In this document: positions 43,871 to 53,820 of the stretch, in pieces
Numbering within the stretch: position 1 is the first letter of the stretch
Layout of the letters: each line of letters opens with the position of its first letter
Source: an uncultured Polaribacter sp.
Lineage (GTDB): Bacteria > Bacteroidota > Bacteroidia > Flavobacteriales > Flavobacteriaceae
DNA length: 64,000 bases
Assembly (NCBI RefSeq): GCF_947501385.1
Contig: NZ_CANMVP010000001.1
Coordinates: forward strand, 1-64,000
Direction of reading: 5' to 3'
Program-made: the position numbers and the translations under genes
Notes under the pieces: model-generated
Database searches by the model: none
Seen by the model: the letters and a program-made list of their open reading frames with translations, nothing else
Told to the model about the DNA's origin: nothing

Positions 43871-44948
43871 TAAAGTATAGATAAATAGCTAAACTGCCAA
43901 ACATGATGTTAGGAATCCATACATAATTTAATGAGTTTACGCCTGCGACAGAGCCTAAAACCTCACCAATTTTCATAAAGAAAACATATAAAAACATAAT
44001 ACCAACACCTATGGCTAAATTTACACCAGTACCTCCTCTTCTCTTTCTAAATGCCAAAGCAACAGCTATAATAGTAAGAATATAAGAGGCTATTGGTAAA
44101 CTTGTTCTTTTGTATAGCTCAACTAAATAGGCATTTAAATTCTTAACGCCTCTTTTTTTAGAAAGGTCAATAAATTTAACCAATTCATTGGTTGGCATTT
44201 CTTGGGCAAATGCAGATTTATAAATTAAATCTCGAGGTGTAAAATTAAACACCGTATCTATTTTATTGCCAGAAAAAATACTGTCTCTATTTTCAAAAAT
44301 TAAGCGTTTTCGCCACCGTGTTAAAGCGAATGTAGAGTCTTTTGTATTGTACCTTAAATTATCTGCAAAAAGTTTAGATTTTAACTCTAAACCATCATAG
44401 GTTTCCGAAGTAAAATCATATCCAGAATTTGTTTCTGTATTAAAACTTCTTATAAAAATATAAGTACTATCTGTAAGTTGTAAGCTAAAATCGGAAATAT
44501 ATTTTAACTCATTTTTTTGTTTTGTATTGCTTATATATTTTTTTTCAAACGCTTTTCTTACTTTACTACTCTTAGGCACAACATAGTGGTTCATTCCTAA
44601 AGAAACTAGTGTGATTAAAGTTGCTCCAATAAAATATGGATACAAAAAGCGTGTAAAAGAGACTTTCGCATTTGTTATGGCAATTATTTCTGTATTGTTA
44701 GAAAGTTTAGACGTAAACAATATAACGGCAATAAATAATGCCAAAGGCATAAAAGTATTGGTATAATAAATAATGAAATTTAAATAGTAATCATTTAAAA
44801 TTTCTTCTAACCCCAGGTTTGGATGTTCTAAAAAATTATCTACTTTTTCAGAAACATCGATAGCTATTGCTATTGGAATTAAGATTAATAAGGTAAACAG
44901 AAATGTTACCAAAAATCGTTTTAATATGTACCAATCTATAATTTTCAT
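43857..44948 (-). CDS. lptG: LptF/LptG-family permease of the lipopolysaccharide exporter
   Basis: The 363-aa protein has the LptF/G start (MKIIDWYILKRFLVTFLFTLLIL), three N-terminal membrane helices, a periplasmic beta-jellyroll (about 120-265) and three C-terminal helices (LPIASYILTIIAVALAFRKRRGGTGVNLAIG). It should be one of the two permeases that move lipopolysaccharide with LptB. LptF and LptG are hard to tell apart by eye; G is favoured by the tgt-permease-EamA order known in flavobacteria. The gap of 150 bp to tgt holds no gene. Confidence 0.87.
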   Translation of the reverse strand: MKIIDWYILKRFLVTFLFTLLILIPIAIAIDVSEKVDNFLEHPNLGLEEILNDYYLNFIIYYTNTFMPLALFIAVILFTSKLSNNTEIIAITNAKVSFTRFLYPYFIGATLITLVSLGMNHYVVPKSSKVRKAFEKKYISNTKQKNELKYISDFSLQLTDSTYIFIRSFNTETNSGYDFTSETYDGLELKSKLFADNLRYNTKDSTFALTRWRKRLIFENRDSIFSGNKIDTVFNFTPRDLIYKSAFAQEMPTNELVKFIDLSKKRGVKNLNAYLVELYKRTSLPIASYILTIIAVALAFRKRRGGTGVNLAIGVGIMFLYVFFMKIGEVLGSVAGVNSLNYVWIPNIMFGSLAIYLYFNARK

Positions 44949-45098
44949 AAAACTGTGCTAAGAGCCCATCCTAAATCCTTCCCCAAGAAGGACTTTTGCG
45001 AAGTAACATTTTATTTTTTTATTTTTCTTATATATTCGTTTCTATTAAACTAACGCTACTTTCTCCTTTGGGGAAATGTCTAAAGGACAAAGGGGATT

Positions 45099-46229
45099 TT
45101 AAAGTCGCTTATCCATTTGTTTGACCATTTTATCTTTCCATTCTCTAAAATCTCCTGCTAAGATATGTTTTCTAGCTTCTCTTGTCAACCAAACATAAAA
45201 ACCAAGGTTATGAATAGATGCAATTTGTTTTCCTAGCATTTCTTTGGCTGCAAATAAATGTCTTAAATAGGCTTTTGAATACATGGTATCTACCCAAGTA
45301 ATGCCCATATCATCTATTGGAGAAAAATCGTCTTCCCACTTTTTATTTTTAATATTGATGCTTCCATGTGCTGTAAACAACATGCCATTTCGTGCGTTTC
45401 TAGTGGGCATTACACAATCGAACATGTCTATACCTAATGCAATATTTTCTAAAATATTTATTGGCGTTCCTACGCCCATTAAATAACGAGGTTTGTCTTC
45501 TGGTAAAATTTCTGTAACAATCTCTGTCATTGCGTACAATTCTTCAGCTGGTTCCCCTACTGAAAGTCCGCCAATTGCATTTCCTTCTGCACCCGCATTT
45601 GCAATATATTCTGCAGATTGTTTTCTTAAATCTTTGTACGTACTTCCTTGAACGATTGGAAAAAATGCTTGTTCATGCCCATATTTAAAGGGCAATGTTT
45701 CTAAATGATTCATGCAGCGATTTAACCATCTATGCGTCATGTGCATAGAGCGTTTTGCATAATTATAATCACATGGATAAGGTGTACATTCATCAAACGC
45801 CATAATGATATCTGCACCAATTGTACGCTGAGTTTCCATGACATTTTCTGGTGTAAAAAAGTGCATAGAACCATCTATATGACTTTTAAACTTTACACCT
45901 TCTTCGTTAATTTTTCTTCTTCCAGAAAGCGAATACACTTGGTAGCCTCCAGAATCTGTTAAGATATTACGATCCCAATTCATAAACTTGTGCAAACCAC
46001 CTGCTTTTTCTAAAATATCCATACCTGGACGCAAGTATAAATGATAGGTGTTTCCTAAAATAATATCAGGATTTATCTCATCTTTAAGTTCTGTTTGATG
46101 TACTCCTTTTACGGTTCCAACAGTTCCTACAGGCATAAAAATAGGTGTTTCTATTTCACCATGATCTGTAGTTATTACGCCTGCTCTTGCCTTACTTTTT
46201 GGGTCTGTTAATTTTAAGTCAAATTTCAT
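45099..46229 (-). CDS. tgt: Queuine tRNA-ribosyltransferase
   Basis: The start at 46229 (MKFDLKLTDPKSKARAGVIT) fits the family; an upstream in-frame ATG at 46253 lies in a palindrome and is less likely. The 376-aa protein has the catalytic Asp motif ILTDSGGYQVYSL, the GGLSVGEP loop, the nucleophile region MGVGTP, and FDCVMPTRNARNG. Of the expected zinc-site cysteines I see none in the C-terminal region, as in other flavobacterial Tgt, so I cannot confirm zinc binding. It exchanges G34 for a queuosine precursor. TATCTTTG at 46236-46243 is a -7 match directly before the start codon. Confidence 0.93.
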   Translation of the reverse strand: MKFDLKLTDPKSKARAGVITTDHGEIETPIFMPVGTVGTVKGVHQTELKDEINPDIILGNTYHLYLRPGMDILEKAGGLHKFMNWDRNILTDSGGYQVYSLSGRRKINEEGVKFKSHIDGSMHFFTPENVMETQRTIGADIIMAFDECTPYPCDYNYAKRSMHMTHRWLNRCMNHLETLPFKYGHEQAFFPIVQGSTYKDLRKQSAEYIANAGAEGNAIGGLSVGEPAEELYAMTEIVTEILPEDKPRYLMGVGTPINILENIALGIDMFDCVMPTRNARNGMLFTAHGSINIKNKKWEDDFSPIDDMGITWVDTMYSKAYLRHLFAAKEMLGKQIASIHNLGFYVWLTREARKHILAGDFREWKDKMVKQMDKRL

Positions 46230-46249
46230 TGTCGGCAAAGATACTACTA

Positions 46250-46271
46250 ACAAGGGGTTTAAACCCCTTGT
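46250..46271. repeat. Perfect 22-bp palindrome upstream of tgt
   Basis: Two 11-base arms, ACAAGGGGTTT and AAACCCCTTGT, meet without a loop. It lies between the rluF stop (46319) and the tgt start (46229), both on the minus strand. It could stop rluF transcripts or be an operator for tgt; there is no T run after it. I have seen similar short palindromes in flavobacterial intergenic DNA. Confidence 0.7.
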
Positions 46272-46318
46272 AAGAAAAATTATTCACTTAAAAAAAAAGG
46301 GTTGCGATTCGTTGCTGA

Positions 46319-47209
46319 TTACCAACGTTTCTTTTTGGAAGAAAAGCTCGAGTTGTTTCTTTTACTTTTTGGTGATGATTTCCTAAAAGATGCACTTTTT
46401 TTATTGAAGTCGTTTTTAGTAGGTGCTTGTTTTCTTTTAGACTTTACTTGTTTTGGCTTTGGCGCTGTTGTTGAAGCTTCTTCGGTTTTAGAAGAAGTCG
46501 CAATCATTGTATTGATTTCTTTCATCTCTTCTTCTGTCAATTCTCGCCAATCGCCAGATTGTAAATAGCCTAACTCGACATTCATAATTCGAGTACGTTT
46601 CAGCTTGGTAACTTCATACTCTAAATATTCGCACATTCTACGAATTTGACGATTCAAACCTTGTGTTAAAACGATTTTAAAAATTTTATCACTCACTTTT
46701 TCTACCAAACATTTTTGAGTAACGACTCCTAAAATAGGAATTCCATTTCCCATTTTTTGAATAAAATCATCTGATATAGATTTATTTACAGAAACAAAAT
46801 ATTCTTTCTCGTGATTGTTTCCTGCGCGTAAGATTTTATTGACAATATCACCGTCGTTAGTTAAGAAAATTAACCCTTCAGAAGGTTTGTCTAAACGTCC
46901 AATTGGAAATAGCCTTTCAGGATAATTGATGTGTTTTATAATATTATCAGGCTCTCTTTCATCAGTAGTAGAAACAATACCAACTGGTTTATTTAAGGCG
47001 ATGTATAAAACAGTATCTTTAGGTCTTACAACAGTTCCATCTAATTTTACAACATCTTTTTTGGCTACTCTATTTCCTAATTGAGTAGGTTTTCCATTGA
47101 TAGTAACTCTACCTTCACTTATAAATTTCTCAGCTTCTCTTCTAGAACAAATTCCTGAAGAACTAATGTATTTATTAAGATTTATAGACTGTTGATTGTT
47201 GGTATCCAA
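46319..47209 (-). CDS. rluF: RluF/RsuA-family pseudouridine synthase with basic C-terminal tail
   Basis: The 296-aa protein has an N-terminal S4 RNA-binding domain ([29 protein letters not shown]) and the RsuA/RluB/E/F catalytic domain with [22 protein letters not shown] (catalytic Asp in GRLD) and [13 protein letters not shown]. The best match is RluF, which modifies 23S rRNA U2604. After about residue 230 a Lys/Ser-rich tail ([20 protein letters not shown]) is probably RNA-binding. TACTTTTG at 47228-47235 on the minus strand is a likely -7 element. Confidence 0.9.
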   Translation of the reverse strand: MDTNNQQSINLNKYISSSGICSRREAEKFISEGRVTINGKPTQLGNRVAKKDVVKLDGTVVRPKDTVLYIALNKPVGIVSTTDEREPDNIIKHINYPERLFPIGRLDKPSEGLIFLTNDGDIVNKILRAGNNHEKEYFVSVNKSISDDFIQKMGNGIPILGVVTQKCLVEKVSDKIFKIVLTQGLNRQIRRMCEYLEYEVTKLKRTRIMNVELGYLQSGDWRELTEEEMKEINTMIATSSKTEEASTTAPKPKQVKSKRKQAPTKNDFNKKSASFRKSSPKSKRNNSSFSSKKKRW

Positions 47210-47282
47210 AAGAGAAATATTTTACACCAAAAGTACTTATAAGATTGTAATTCTACTGTTTAAAAAGCTAAATTTATTTGAA

Positions 47283-48533
47283 TTAATCTATTTTTCTTTT
47301 ATCAAACCATTTCCCTACAAAGTTTAAGTTTAAAGTAATCTTATGAAAATTTTCTTCTATTAATTTATGCTCTAAGGTTCCTTCTTTTCCATAAGAATAC
47401 GAAATATTTAAATTACTTCTCGTATGCTTTCCTAAAGGCAAACCTAAACCAGCAGACAGAAAGTAACTTTTTATTTGTTGATTAGATATTTGTAAAAAAC
47501 CAGTATTATAGTTGGCTCCTATCCTATATTTTACATTGTTAAAATAGTTAATTTTATTCTTCGACGCTTCGTATTCTAGCCCAAAAGCATATATAGATTG
47601 ATTTGTATACCGCTCATTATTTAACTTTTGACTTGTATCACTCCAAAATAATTTCTTATAATCGAAACTTGATGTAAAACTTTTATTTAAAACCGTAGTA
47701 AAACCTAATCCGTAAGCAGTAGGAAGTTCAAAATTATCTAATTCGTTTTCAACCTCCTCTTCAATAGTTATAGAAGTGCCGTTTGAAGAAGTTTTATATG
47801 AAGATCTTATTTGACTTCCCCTAAGTGATGTTGGCAATTCTAAAGTACCACCAAGCGTAGTTTTTATTCCTTTGAGACTAGGAAATGTGTATTGAAAACC
47901 TGTTTTTAATTGCACACCACCATAACTATTTTGATCGCTAATAGCAACATACGAATCTGTAAATAATTGATTCTCTTGATTGATAGCTCCAAATAGAAAA
48001 GAAAAATCTACACCAAGTGAAAGGTTTTTTAAGGCTTTGATTCCTGAAGAAATGTAAAATTTATTCAACCCGCCAGTACCGGTTATTCTTGTAATATAGG
48101 TATCTGTAGAACCTTCTATTGCATTTTCTATATCTACATTATAACCTGTTTTTGTATAAGGCAATAGTCCTATACCCATACCCCAATTGTGTTTTATTGG
48201 AAAAGCAATGGCCACATGAGAAAAATTACCATTATTGGTTGTTTCACTTAAGGTGTTGGTTTTTAAAGTAGCATAGATGCCGTTAATCCCAAATTCATAT
48301 AAGAAAGATCCTTGTATCATGTTTCCTAAATTGGCAGGATTAAAAATATTTATTTCGAATAGGTTCTTTTGAGCAATCCCAGTGTTTCCTAGAGCTGTTA
48401 AGCCTGCTGTTCCGGTTTTGTTTTCTACACCTAAACCAAACAAAGAATAAGGTGTGTTTGTATTATTTTGTGAAAAAAAACTACTGATGGAAGCAATGAA
48501 CAATAAAACTAAATTTTTTTTTAACATCTTCAT
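47283..48533 (-). CDS. Outer-membrane beta-barrel protein, partner of the DUF4270 lipoprotein
   Basis: The 416-aa protein has a signal peptide (ending SSFFSQ) followed by NTPYSLFGLGVENKTGTAGLTALGNTGIA and a long series of amphipathic beta strands with GIGLLPYTKTGYN and LSAGLGLPLGKHTRSNLNISYSYG. It resembles FadL/OmpP1-style porins. It overlaps the stop of the DUF4270 gene (TAATG). The pair is conserved in flavobacteria, but the function is not known. Confidence 0.78.
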   Translation of the reverse strand: MKMLKKNLVLLFIASISSFFSQNNTNTPYSLFGLGVENKTGTAGLTALGNTGIAQKNLFEINIFNPANLGNMIQGSFLYEFGINGIYATLKTNTLSETTNNGNFSHVAIAFPIKHNWGMGIGLLPYTKTGYNVDIENAIEGSTDTYITRITGTGGLNKFYISSGIKALKNLSLGVDFSFLFGAINQENQLFTDSYVAISDQNSYGGVQLKTGFQYTFPSLKGIKTTLGGTLELPTSLRGSQIRSSYKTSSNGTSITIEEEVENELDNFELPTAYGLGFTTVLNKSFTSSFDYKKLFWSDTSQKLNNERYTNQSIYAFGLEYEASKNKINYFNNVKYRIGANYNTGFLQISNQQIKSYFLSAGLGLPLGKHTRSNLNISYSYGKEGTLEHKLIEENFHKITLNLNFVGKWFDKRKID

Positions 48534-49843
48534 TAATAATTTAAATATTTTACTGTTAATTTTATTTCGTTTTCTGTATCGTTCTGAATAACTAAGTTTT
48601 TAACAATGCTATTGTAATCACTAAACTGAATCATAATTGCATAATTTAAATCTGCTTCCGTTTGTAATATTTCTTCAACAAAACCACTTAAATCGATACT
48701 ATAATAGGTATTCGAATTAAACTCATTACCCTCATCATTTAAAACTGCATTCACAGCATTACCATCAATATCTGTAAGCTCATTTAGTATTCTGTTTTTA
48801 TGATCTACGATGTAAACCAATAGTGCATCTTCTAGTAAATCGCTATTGCTACTATTTGAAGGTATAAAAGTTAATTCTGCACTTAGTACAGTACCTGTAT
48901 TTGAAATTTCTGTTAGTTTTTTTATGGATGGAATTTCTATTCTAGAAGAAATACCCGTTCCTCCTTGAGTAAAAATTAAATTGTTGGTATTGGTACTTTG
49001 TTTAATGTCTTCTCCATTTTCAAAATCGCCTAATAGGGTTGCTGTGACATTTGAACTAATTTCATTGAATTGATTTGCTTCACTAGTAATCGTAAAATCT
49101 ATAAAATAATTATTGTCTTCATTGTCATCATCTTTTACGGTGTAATACAATCGCATTCTAGAATTGCTAGCTGTAGTTTCTGCTGTCAAAGTATGAAACC
49201 CTAAAACATGGCTGTCTAGAGTAGTATCTGGTACAATAGCAATTCCTTTAAAATATTGTAAAAAATCATCTGAACTATTGATCTCATTATCTATAATTTT
49301 ATCAAATATTTCTTCCCCTAATGCATCTTTTATAGGAATGTATAAAGAATCTGTACTTTTATTGGGTCTGGGTGTAAAGCTTAATGACCCTAATGATTCT
49401 GAATCATAATTTAACGAAGAAGTATTGTAGAAATCAGTTCCTTCCTCTGGGACTATCGTTTGGCTTACTCTATGAACAGTATAGGTTTGTATTTTTGTAG
49501 TATCTCCATAGTAATAAGTATCATAGTTTAAAATGATTCCTATAGAATCATAAATAGCATCAGTATCTAAAGAAAAGGTATTGGTAGTTAATTGAAGGTA
49601 AGATTTTGCTGTTAAATGCCCTAGATGATCGTCTATTAAACTGCCTAATAAAATACGATTTGTACTTGATGTGGGTAAAGAGTCTAATTTAAAAGTTCCT
49701 GCTTTTATAGCAAATGTATCTAGCAACCTTATTTGTATAGCATTCTCTATAAAATCACTTCCAACTTCATACGTTGCATTTTCTTCTGAAGAACAGGAGA
49801 CAAACAAAAGAACACCTAAAACACCTATAATAAAATACCTCAT
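48533..49843 (-). CDS. DUF4270 family lipoprotein
   Basis: The start at 49843 (MRYFIIGVLGVLLFVSC) gives 436 aa with a lipobox LLFVSC. A longer frame upstream to 49909 contains the likely promoter (TACTTTTG at 49858-49865, minus strand), so it is not used. The body has the DUF4270 pattern (YEVGSDFIENAIQIRLLDTF, ILLGSLIDDHLGHLTAKSYLQL) and many Asn/Ser-rich strands. It is an envelope protein of unknown role, cotranscribed with the barrel protein. Confidence 0.85.
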   Translation of the reverse strand: MRYFIIGVLGVLLFVSCSSEENATYEVGSDFIENAIQIRLLDTFAIKAGTFKLDSLPTSSTNRILLGSLIDDHLGHLTAKSYLQLTTNTFSLDTDAIYDSIGIILNYDTYYYGDTTKIQTYTVHRVSQTIVPEEGTDFYNTSSLNYDSESLGSLSFTPRPNKSTDSLYIPIKDALGEEIFDKIIDNEINSSDDFLQYFKGIAIVPDTTLDSHVLGFHTLTAETTASNSRMRLYYTVKDDDNEDNNYFIDFTITSEANQFNEISSNVTATLLGDFENGEDIKQSTNTNNLIFTQGGTGISSRIEIPSIKKLTEISNTGTVLSAELTFIPSNSSNSDLLEDALLVYIVDHKNRILNELTDIDGNAVNAVLNDEGNEFNSNTYYSIDLSGFVEEILQTEADLNYAIMIQFSDYNSIVKNLVIQNDTENEIKLTVKYLNY

Positions 49844-49857
49844 TTTACTTTTTAAAG

Positions 49858-49865
49858 CAAAAGTA
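49858..49865 (-). promoter_or_regulatory. Bacteroidetes -7 element for the DUF4270 gene
   Basis: On the minus strand TACTTTTG matches TAnnTTTG. The transcript would begin near 49852, giving a leader of about nine bases to the ATG at 49843. No TTTG lies at the ideal distance for a -33 element. Confidence 0.5.
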
Positions 49866-50074
49866 TTAGGCAGGTTATCACAAAAAATCATAAAATATAC
49901 AAACAGCACTTTTTCATAGACTTACTAGCAAAAAACATCTCTAAATCTAATAATTACTACATTTTGAGAAAATTAACATTTGATTTACACGGTTATCTAT
50001 AAAATATACCTGTTTGTCTATTTCGTACTAATTTACATTTTAATAGCTTCTAATTTTGTTTGATAACTAAGGAA

Positions 50075-51100
50075 ATGAATAAATTAAACAGAATGAAAGA
50101 AGCAAATTTGATACAAAAAAGTAAAATTTTATTTTTAGTCATGTTCGTATCTATATCTTTTATAGGATGTAGCGATGATGACGATGATGCATACGAATAT
50201 GGGAACTGGGTAGAAAGTTCAACCTTTGATGGAAACTCAAGAGCAAATTCTATCAGTTTTACCATTGGTACAAAAGGATATTTAGTAACAGGCTATGATG
50301 GCGATGATTACTTAACAGATACTTGGGAGTATAATTCTGATGAGGATTATTGGACTAGAAAAGCAGATTTTCCTGGAGTAGGAAGAAGTGGTGCTGTAGG
50401 ATTTACCATTAATGGAAAAGGCTATCTTGGAACTGGTTATGATGGAGATGACGAACTGAAAGATTTTTGGGAGTACAATCCAACTACAGACACCTGGTCA
50501 CAAAAAGCAGATTTCGGTGGCACGGCAAGGTATGGAGCCATAGGATTTTCTATTGCAGGAAATGGATATATTGGAACGGGCTATGATGGAAGTGAGCAAA
50601 AAGATTTTTGGAAATACAATGTGGCTACAGATACTTGGGAACAATCTGTAGGTTTTGGTGGAGAAAAAAGACAGGGTGCTTCCGTTTTTGTAATTGATGA
50701 AATTGCCTATATTGGTTTAGGAATTCATAACGGAGCTTATGAAGAGGATTTCTACTCTTTTGATGGCACTAACTGGACAAGATTAACCGACTTAGATGAT
50801 GACGATGACGATGATGATGATTATGAAATTCTATTAAGTAGCGGAGCTTCTTTTTCTCTAAATGGAAAAGGATATATAACTACAGGAATTGCTGGCGCCA
50901 TAACAACAGAAACTTGGGGATATGATCCTGCAACAGATACTTGGGAAGAATTACCTGCCTTTGAAGGTTCTGCAAGACAAAATGCCAATACCTTTACTTT
51001 TGATGCTAAGGCGTATGTATTAATGGGTAGAAGTGGTAGCTACTATTTTGATGATGTTTGGGAATTTAGACCTGAAGAATTAGAAAATGAAGATGATTAA
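50075..51100 (+). CDS. Kelch-repeat lipoprotein
   Basis: The start at 50075 gives 341 aa; 50093 is an alternative ATG. The signal ends in a lipobox (SISFIGC) followed by an Asp run (SDDDDDAYEYG), a typical surface-export-like acidic stretch. Six or so Kelch units follow, each with G(K/N)GY(L/I)GTGYDG, a W-E-Y or F-W-K-Y block and a DTW ending, which should form a beta-propeller. A second Asp run lies near residue 250. It probably binds a ligand at the cell surface. The LytS/LytTR pair follows 133 bp later on the same strand. Confidence 0.85.
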   Translation: MNKLNRMKEANLIQKSKILFLVMFVSISFIGCSDDDDDAYEYGNWVESSTFDGNSRANSISFTIGTKGYLVTGYDGDDYLTDTWEYNSDEDYWTRKADFPGVGRSGAVGFTINGKGYLGTGYDGDDELKDFWEYNPTTDTWSQKADFGGTARYGAIGFSIAGNGYIGTGYDGSEQKDFWKYNVATDTWEQSVGFGGEKRQGASVFVIDEIAYIGLGIHNGAYEEDFYSFDGTNWTRLTDLDDDDDDDDDYEILLSSGASFSLNGKGYITTGIAGAITTETWGYDPATDTWEELPAFEGSARQNANTFTFDAKAYVLMGRSGSYYFDDVWEFRPEELENEDD

Positions 51101-51233
51101 TTTTTCAACTAAATAACTCTTTTGTAAATGATAAAAAATAAATTTCTCTTTAAGTCAATTTATTTTTATTATTTTTTTTTAAGAAAAATACAACAGTCTT
51201 TTGGGAGTATTTTAAGAATCAAACTCTATAACA

Positions 51234-52331
51234 TTGTACTTTATAATAGAAAATAAATTGAATATTTATCATAAGAAAATAGCAAGTTTAACTGTTCATA
51301 TACTAGTATGGATTATTTTTTTTGCGATTAGTGCTTCTCCGATCTATTTAAAAATTGGGAGTGTCCCTAATGATTTCTATTTTAAATTCAGTGTATTTTT
51401 TATCACTTTTTATTTAAACTATTACATCCTTGTCCCTAAAATTTTTCTTAAGAAAAAATTTTTATTCTATATAATTACCGTTTTAGTACTTAGTATTTCT
51501 TTTACTTTATTCTTAGAATTTGTTATTGCCAAGCCTTTCAACATAAATCCACCAAATGGATTTCGAGAATACAAACCACAAGGTTTCCCTAGGATGTTTC
51601 CAAAACCAAGAGGCAAAGGTTTGTTCTTTTTTAAAACTTTACCCATATTTGCCCTCTTATTGCTATTTTTTACACTTAGTACAAGTATAAAACTAGGTAT
51701 AGAGTGGTATCGAACAGAAAAAGAAAGAGTTTTAATAGCATCTCAAAAAGTAAGTTCTGAACTCTCTTTTTTAAAAGCACAATTAAATCCACATTTTTTA
51801 TTCAATACTTTAAACAGTATTTATGCTTTAGCGAACAAAAAATCAGACAATACTACAGAAGCAATTGTAACGCTATCTGAATTAATGCGCTATATAATTT
51901 ACGAAGCAAATGAAGACACAGTATCTTTAGAAAAAGAAATTGAACATATTAAAAACTACATCTCATTGCAGTTACTTCGTTTGAAAGATTCTAGCGGAGT
52001 AAGCGTAAATATTCACGGGAATTTAAACTACAAAATAGAACCCTTACTCTTAATTTCTTTTATAGAAAATGCTTTTAAATACGGTACCAATTTTAATGGA
52101 AAAACAGACATAAAAATAAAAATAATTATTGAAGATAAGACCTTACATTTATATGTTTATAATACTTCTTCCCACCAAAAAACAAAAAAAGAAAATTCAG
52201 GAATAGGATTAGAAAATATAAAAAATAGATTGAACTTGCTGTATCCGAATGCGCATACACTCGATATAAAAAGTGATAAAAAATCATATACAGTTAATTT
52301 AATTTTAGAATTGAAAAACAAGCAGATATGA
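51234..52331 (+). CDS. LytS-type membrane sensor histidine kinase
   Basis: The 365-aa protein, starting at TTG, has four N-terminal membrane helices (about 15-165), then the His_kinase domain with LSFLKAQLNPHFLFNTLNSIYALA (phospho-His near residue 187) and an ATPase domain with LLLISFIENAFKYG and NSGIGLENIKNRL. It lacks a separate periplasmic sensor domain. The start is uncertain because no ATG fits. Its stop overlaps the regulator start (ATGA). Confidence 0.87.
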   Translation: MYFIIENKLNIYHKKIASLTVHILVWIIFFAISASPIYLKIGSVPNDFYFKFSVFFITFYLNYYILVPKIFLKKKFLFYIITVLVLSISFTLFLEFVIAKPFNINPPNGFREYKPQGFPRMFPKPRGKGLFFFKTLPIFALLLLFFTLSTSIKLGIEWYRTEKERVLIASQKVSSELSFLKAQLNPHFLFNTLNSIYALANKKSDNTTEAIVTLSELMRYIIYEANEDTVSLEKEIEHIKNYISLQLLRLKDSSGVSVNIHGNLNYKIEPLLLISFIENAFKYGTNFNGKTDIKIKIIIEDKTLHLYVYNTSSHQKTKKENSGIGLENIKNRLNLLYPNAHTLDIKSDKKSYTVNLILELKNKQI

Positions 52332-53035
52332 GATGTTTAATTATTGATGATGAACCGCTTGCTCTTGAAGTACTAGAAGATTTTATATCTAAAATTTCTT
52401 TTATAGAATTAGTTGCCTCTTGCTCTAGTGGTTTTGAAGCAACAACTATTTTACAAGAACATCAAATAGATTTAATTTTTACGGATATTGAAATGCCAGA
52501 TTTTTCTGGAATAGATCTTATTAAATCTTTAGATCCAAAACCTATGTTTGCTTTTACAACAGCATATTCACATTATGCTGTAGAGGGTTTTAATTTAAAT
52601 GTTATCGATTATCTTGTAAAACCAATACCATTTCATAGATTTTTAAAAGCAGCTACCAGAGCTCAAAATTTATTAAATTTAAAGGTAGAAAAAGAGACAC
52701 CAAGTGTGCATCGGGAAATAAAACCTGAATTTATTTTTGTAAAATCTGAATATGAAAATTTAAAAATAAGTTTAGCAGACATCAAATATGTAGAATCTTT
52801 AAAAGATTATATTAAAATTTACACCCATAAAGAGAAGCCTATTTTAACGCTAAGTAGTCTAAAAAGTTTTGAAGAAAAAATAGGGAACTCAAATTTTATT
52901 CGGGTTCATAAATCCTTTATTGTTTCCATTAAGCATATTTACTCTGTACAACGAAATAGAATTATTATTGATGGTAAATGGATTCCTATTGGACTAAATT
53001 ATAAAGATGATTTTATTAAAAAGATTGACAGTTAA
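52328..53035 (+). CDS. LytTR-family response regulator
   Basis: The 235-aa protein has a receiver domain (MRCLIIDDEPLALEVL, phospho-acceptor Asp53 in FTDIEMPDFSGIDLI, conserved Lys in YLVKPIPFHRFLKA) and a C-terminal LytTR DNA-binding domain (FIFVKSEYENLKISLADIKYVESLKDYIKIY, FIRVHKSFIVSIKHIYSV). It is translationally coupled to the kinase. The target genes are unknown; the upstream Kelch lipoprotein is a candidate by position. Confidence 0.92.
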   Translation: MRCLIIDDEPLALEVLEDFISKISFIELVASCSSGFEATTILQEHQIDLIFTDIEMPDFSGIDLIKSLDPKPMFAFTTAYSHYAVEGFNLNVIDYLVKPIPFHRFLKAATRAQNLLNLKVEKETPSVHREIKPEFIFVKSEYENLKISLADIKYVESLKDYIKIYTHKEKPILTLSSLKSFEEKIGNSNFIRVHKSFIVSIKHIYSVQRNRIIIDGKWIPIGLNYKDDFIKKIDS

Positions 53036-53037
53036 TT

Positions 53038-53640
53038 TTACAATTCTATCGTTCTAAACGTCAAATTAATTCTAGGTGTCAAAATCTTTTTAGTAGGTGG
53101 CAATCGATGCAACCAATGAGACTGCGTGTTTTCTTTCATTACTAGTAAGCTTCCTCTTTCTAATACAATATCTATTCGTTGTTTATTTTCTTTGTGTTTA
53201 AAGGAGAATTTACGCGCTGCTCCTAAAGATATTGAAGCAATCGCGCCATTTTTCTTCAACATTTTTTCTCCGTCTGAATGATACGCCATTCCTTCATCTC
53301 CTGAGTGATATAAATTTAGGAGACAAGAATTGTAGGTTTCTCCACTTTCTTTTTCAACAATTTCTTTTAATGCCAACAGCTCTTCTGTAAAGATACTTGC
53401 CGTTTTAGTTGTACCTGAATATGTATATGAAAATTCAGCATTTCCGTACCAAGCCACTTTTCTTTTCGTAATTATTTTCTTGCCGAAAATAATAGCCTCA
53501 TCGTTTTTCCACTGAATGGTATTCATGAACTTCTCATAATAAAAATCACATTGATTTTTATTTAAAACAATACCGTGATAATTAGTAACCCCATCAAAAG
53601 GTAGAATATTTTTTACTGTTTCTGAAGCGAATAAATCCAT
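53038..53640 (-). CDS. AlkB-like 2-oxoglutarate/Fe(II)-dependent dioxygenase
   Basis: The 200-aa protein has the AlkB fold with the metal motif YHSDGE (His and Asp), a distal His in ENTQSHWLHRLP and the 2-oxoglutarate-binding Arg in PRINLTFR. These enzymes repair alkylated bases by oxidative demethylation. The length fits the short bacterial or ALKBH2-like type. It converges with the response regulator, 2 bp between stops. Confidence 0.88.
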   Translation of the reverse strand: MDLFASETVKNILPFDGVTNYHGIVLNKNQCDFYYEKFMNTIQWKNDEAIIFGKKIITKRKVAWYGNAEFSYTYSGTTKTASIFTEELLALKEIVEKESGETYNSCLLNLYHSGDEGMAYHSDGEKMLKKNGAIASISLGAARKFSFKHKENKQRIDIVLERGSLLVMKENTQSHWLHRLPPTKKILTPRINLTFRTIEL

Positions 53641-53820
53641 ACATTAAAAGTACAAATTAAACTTGAAATAACTATTTTTAGATTTTATTAAATAGTAATT
53701 TTTGGTATTGATAACATGTCTAACTATTTCCAATCCTATTGCTGTAATGTAGGTTAGAGTAACTAGCAAATAGTAGGTATATAAATCTAAAAAAGTTATG
53801 AATATTCATAAACTAAATTT

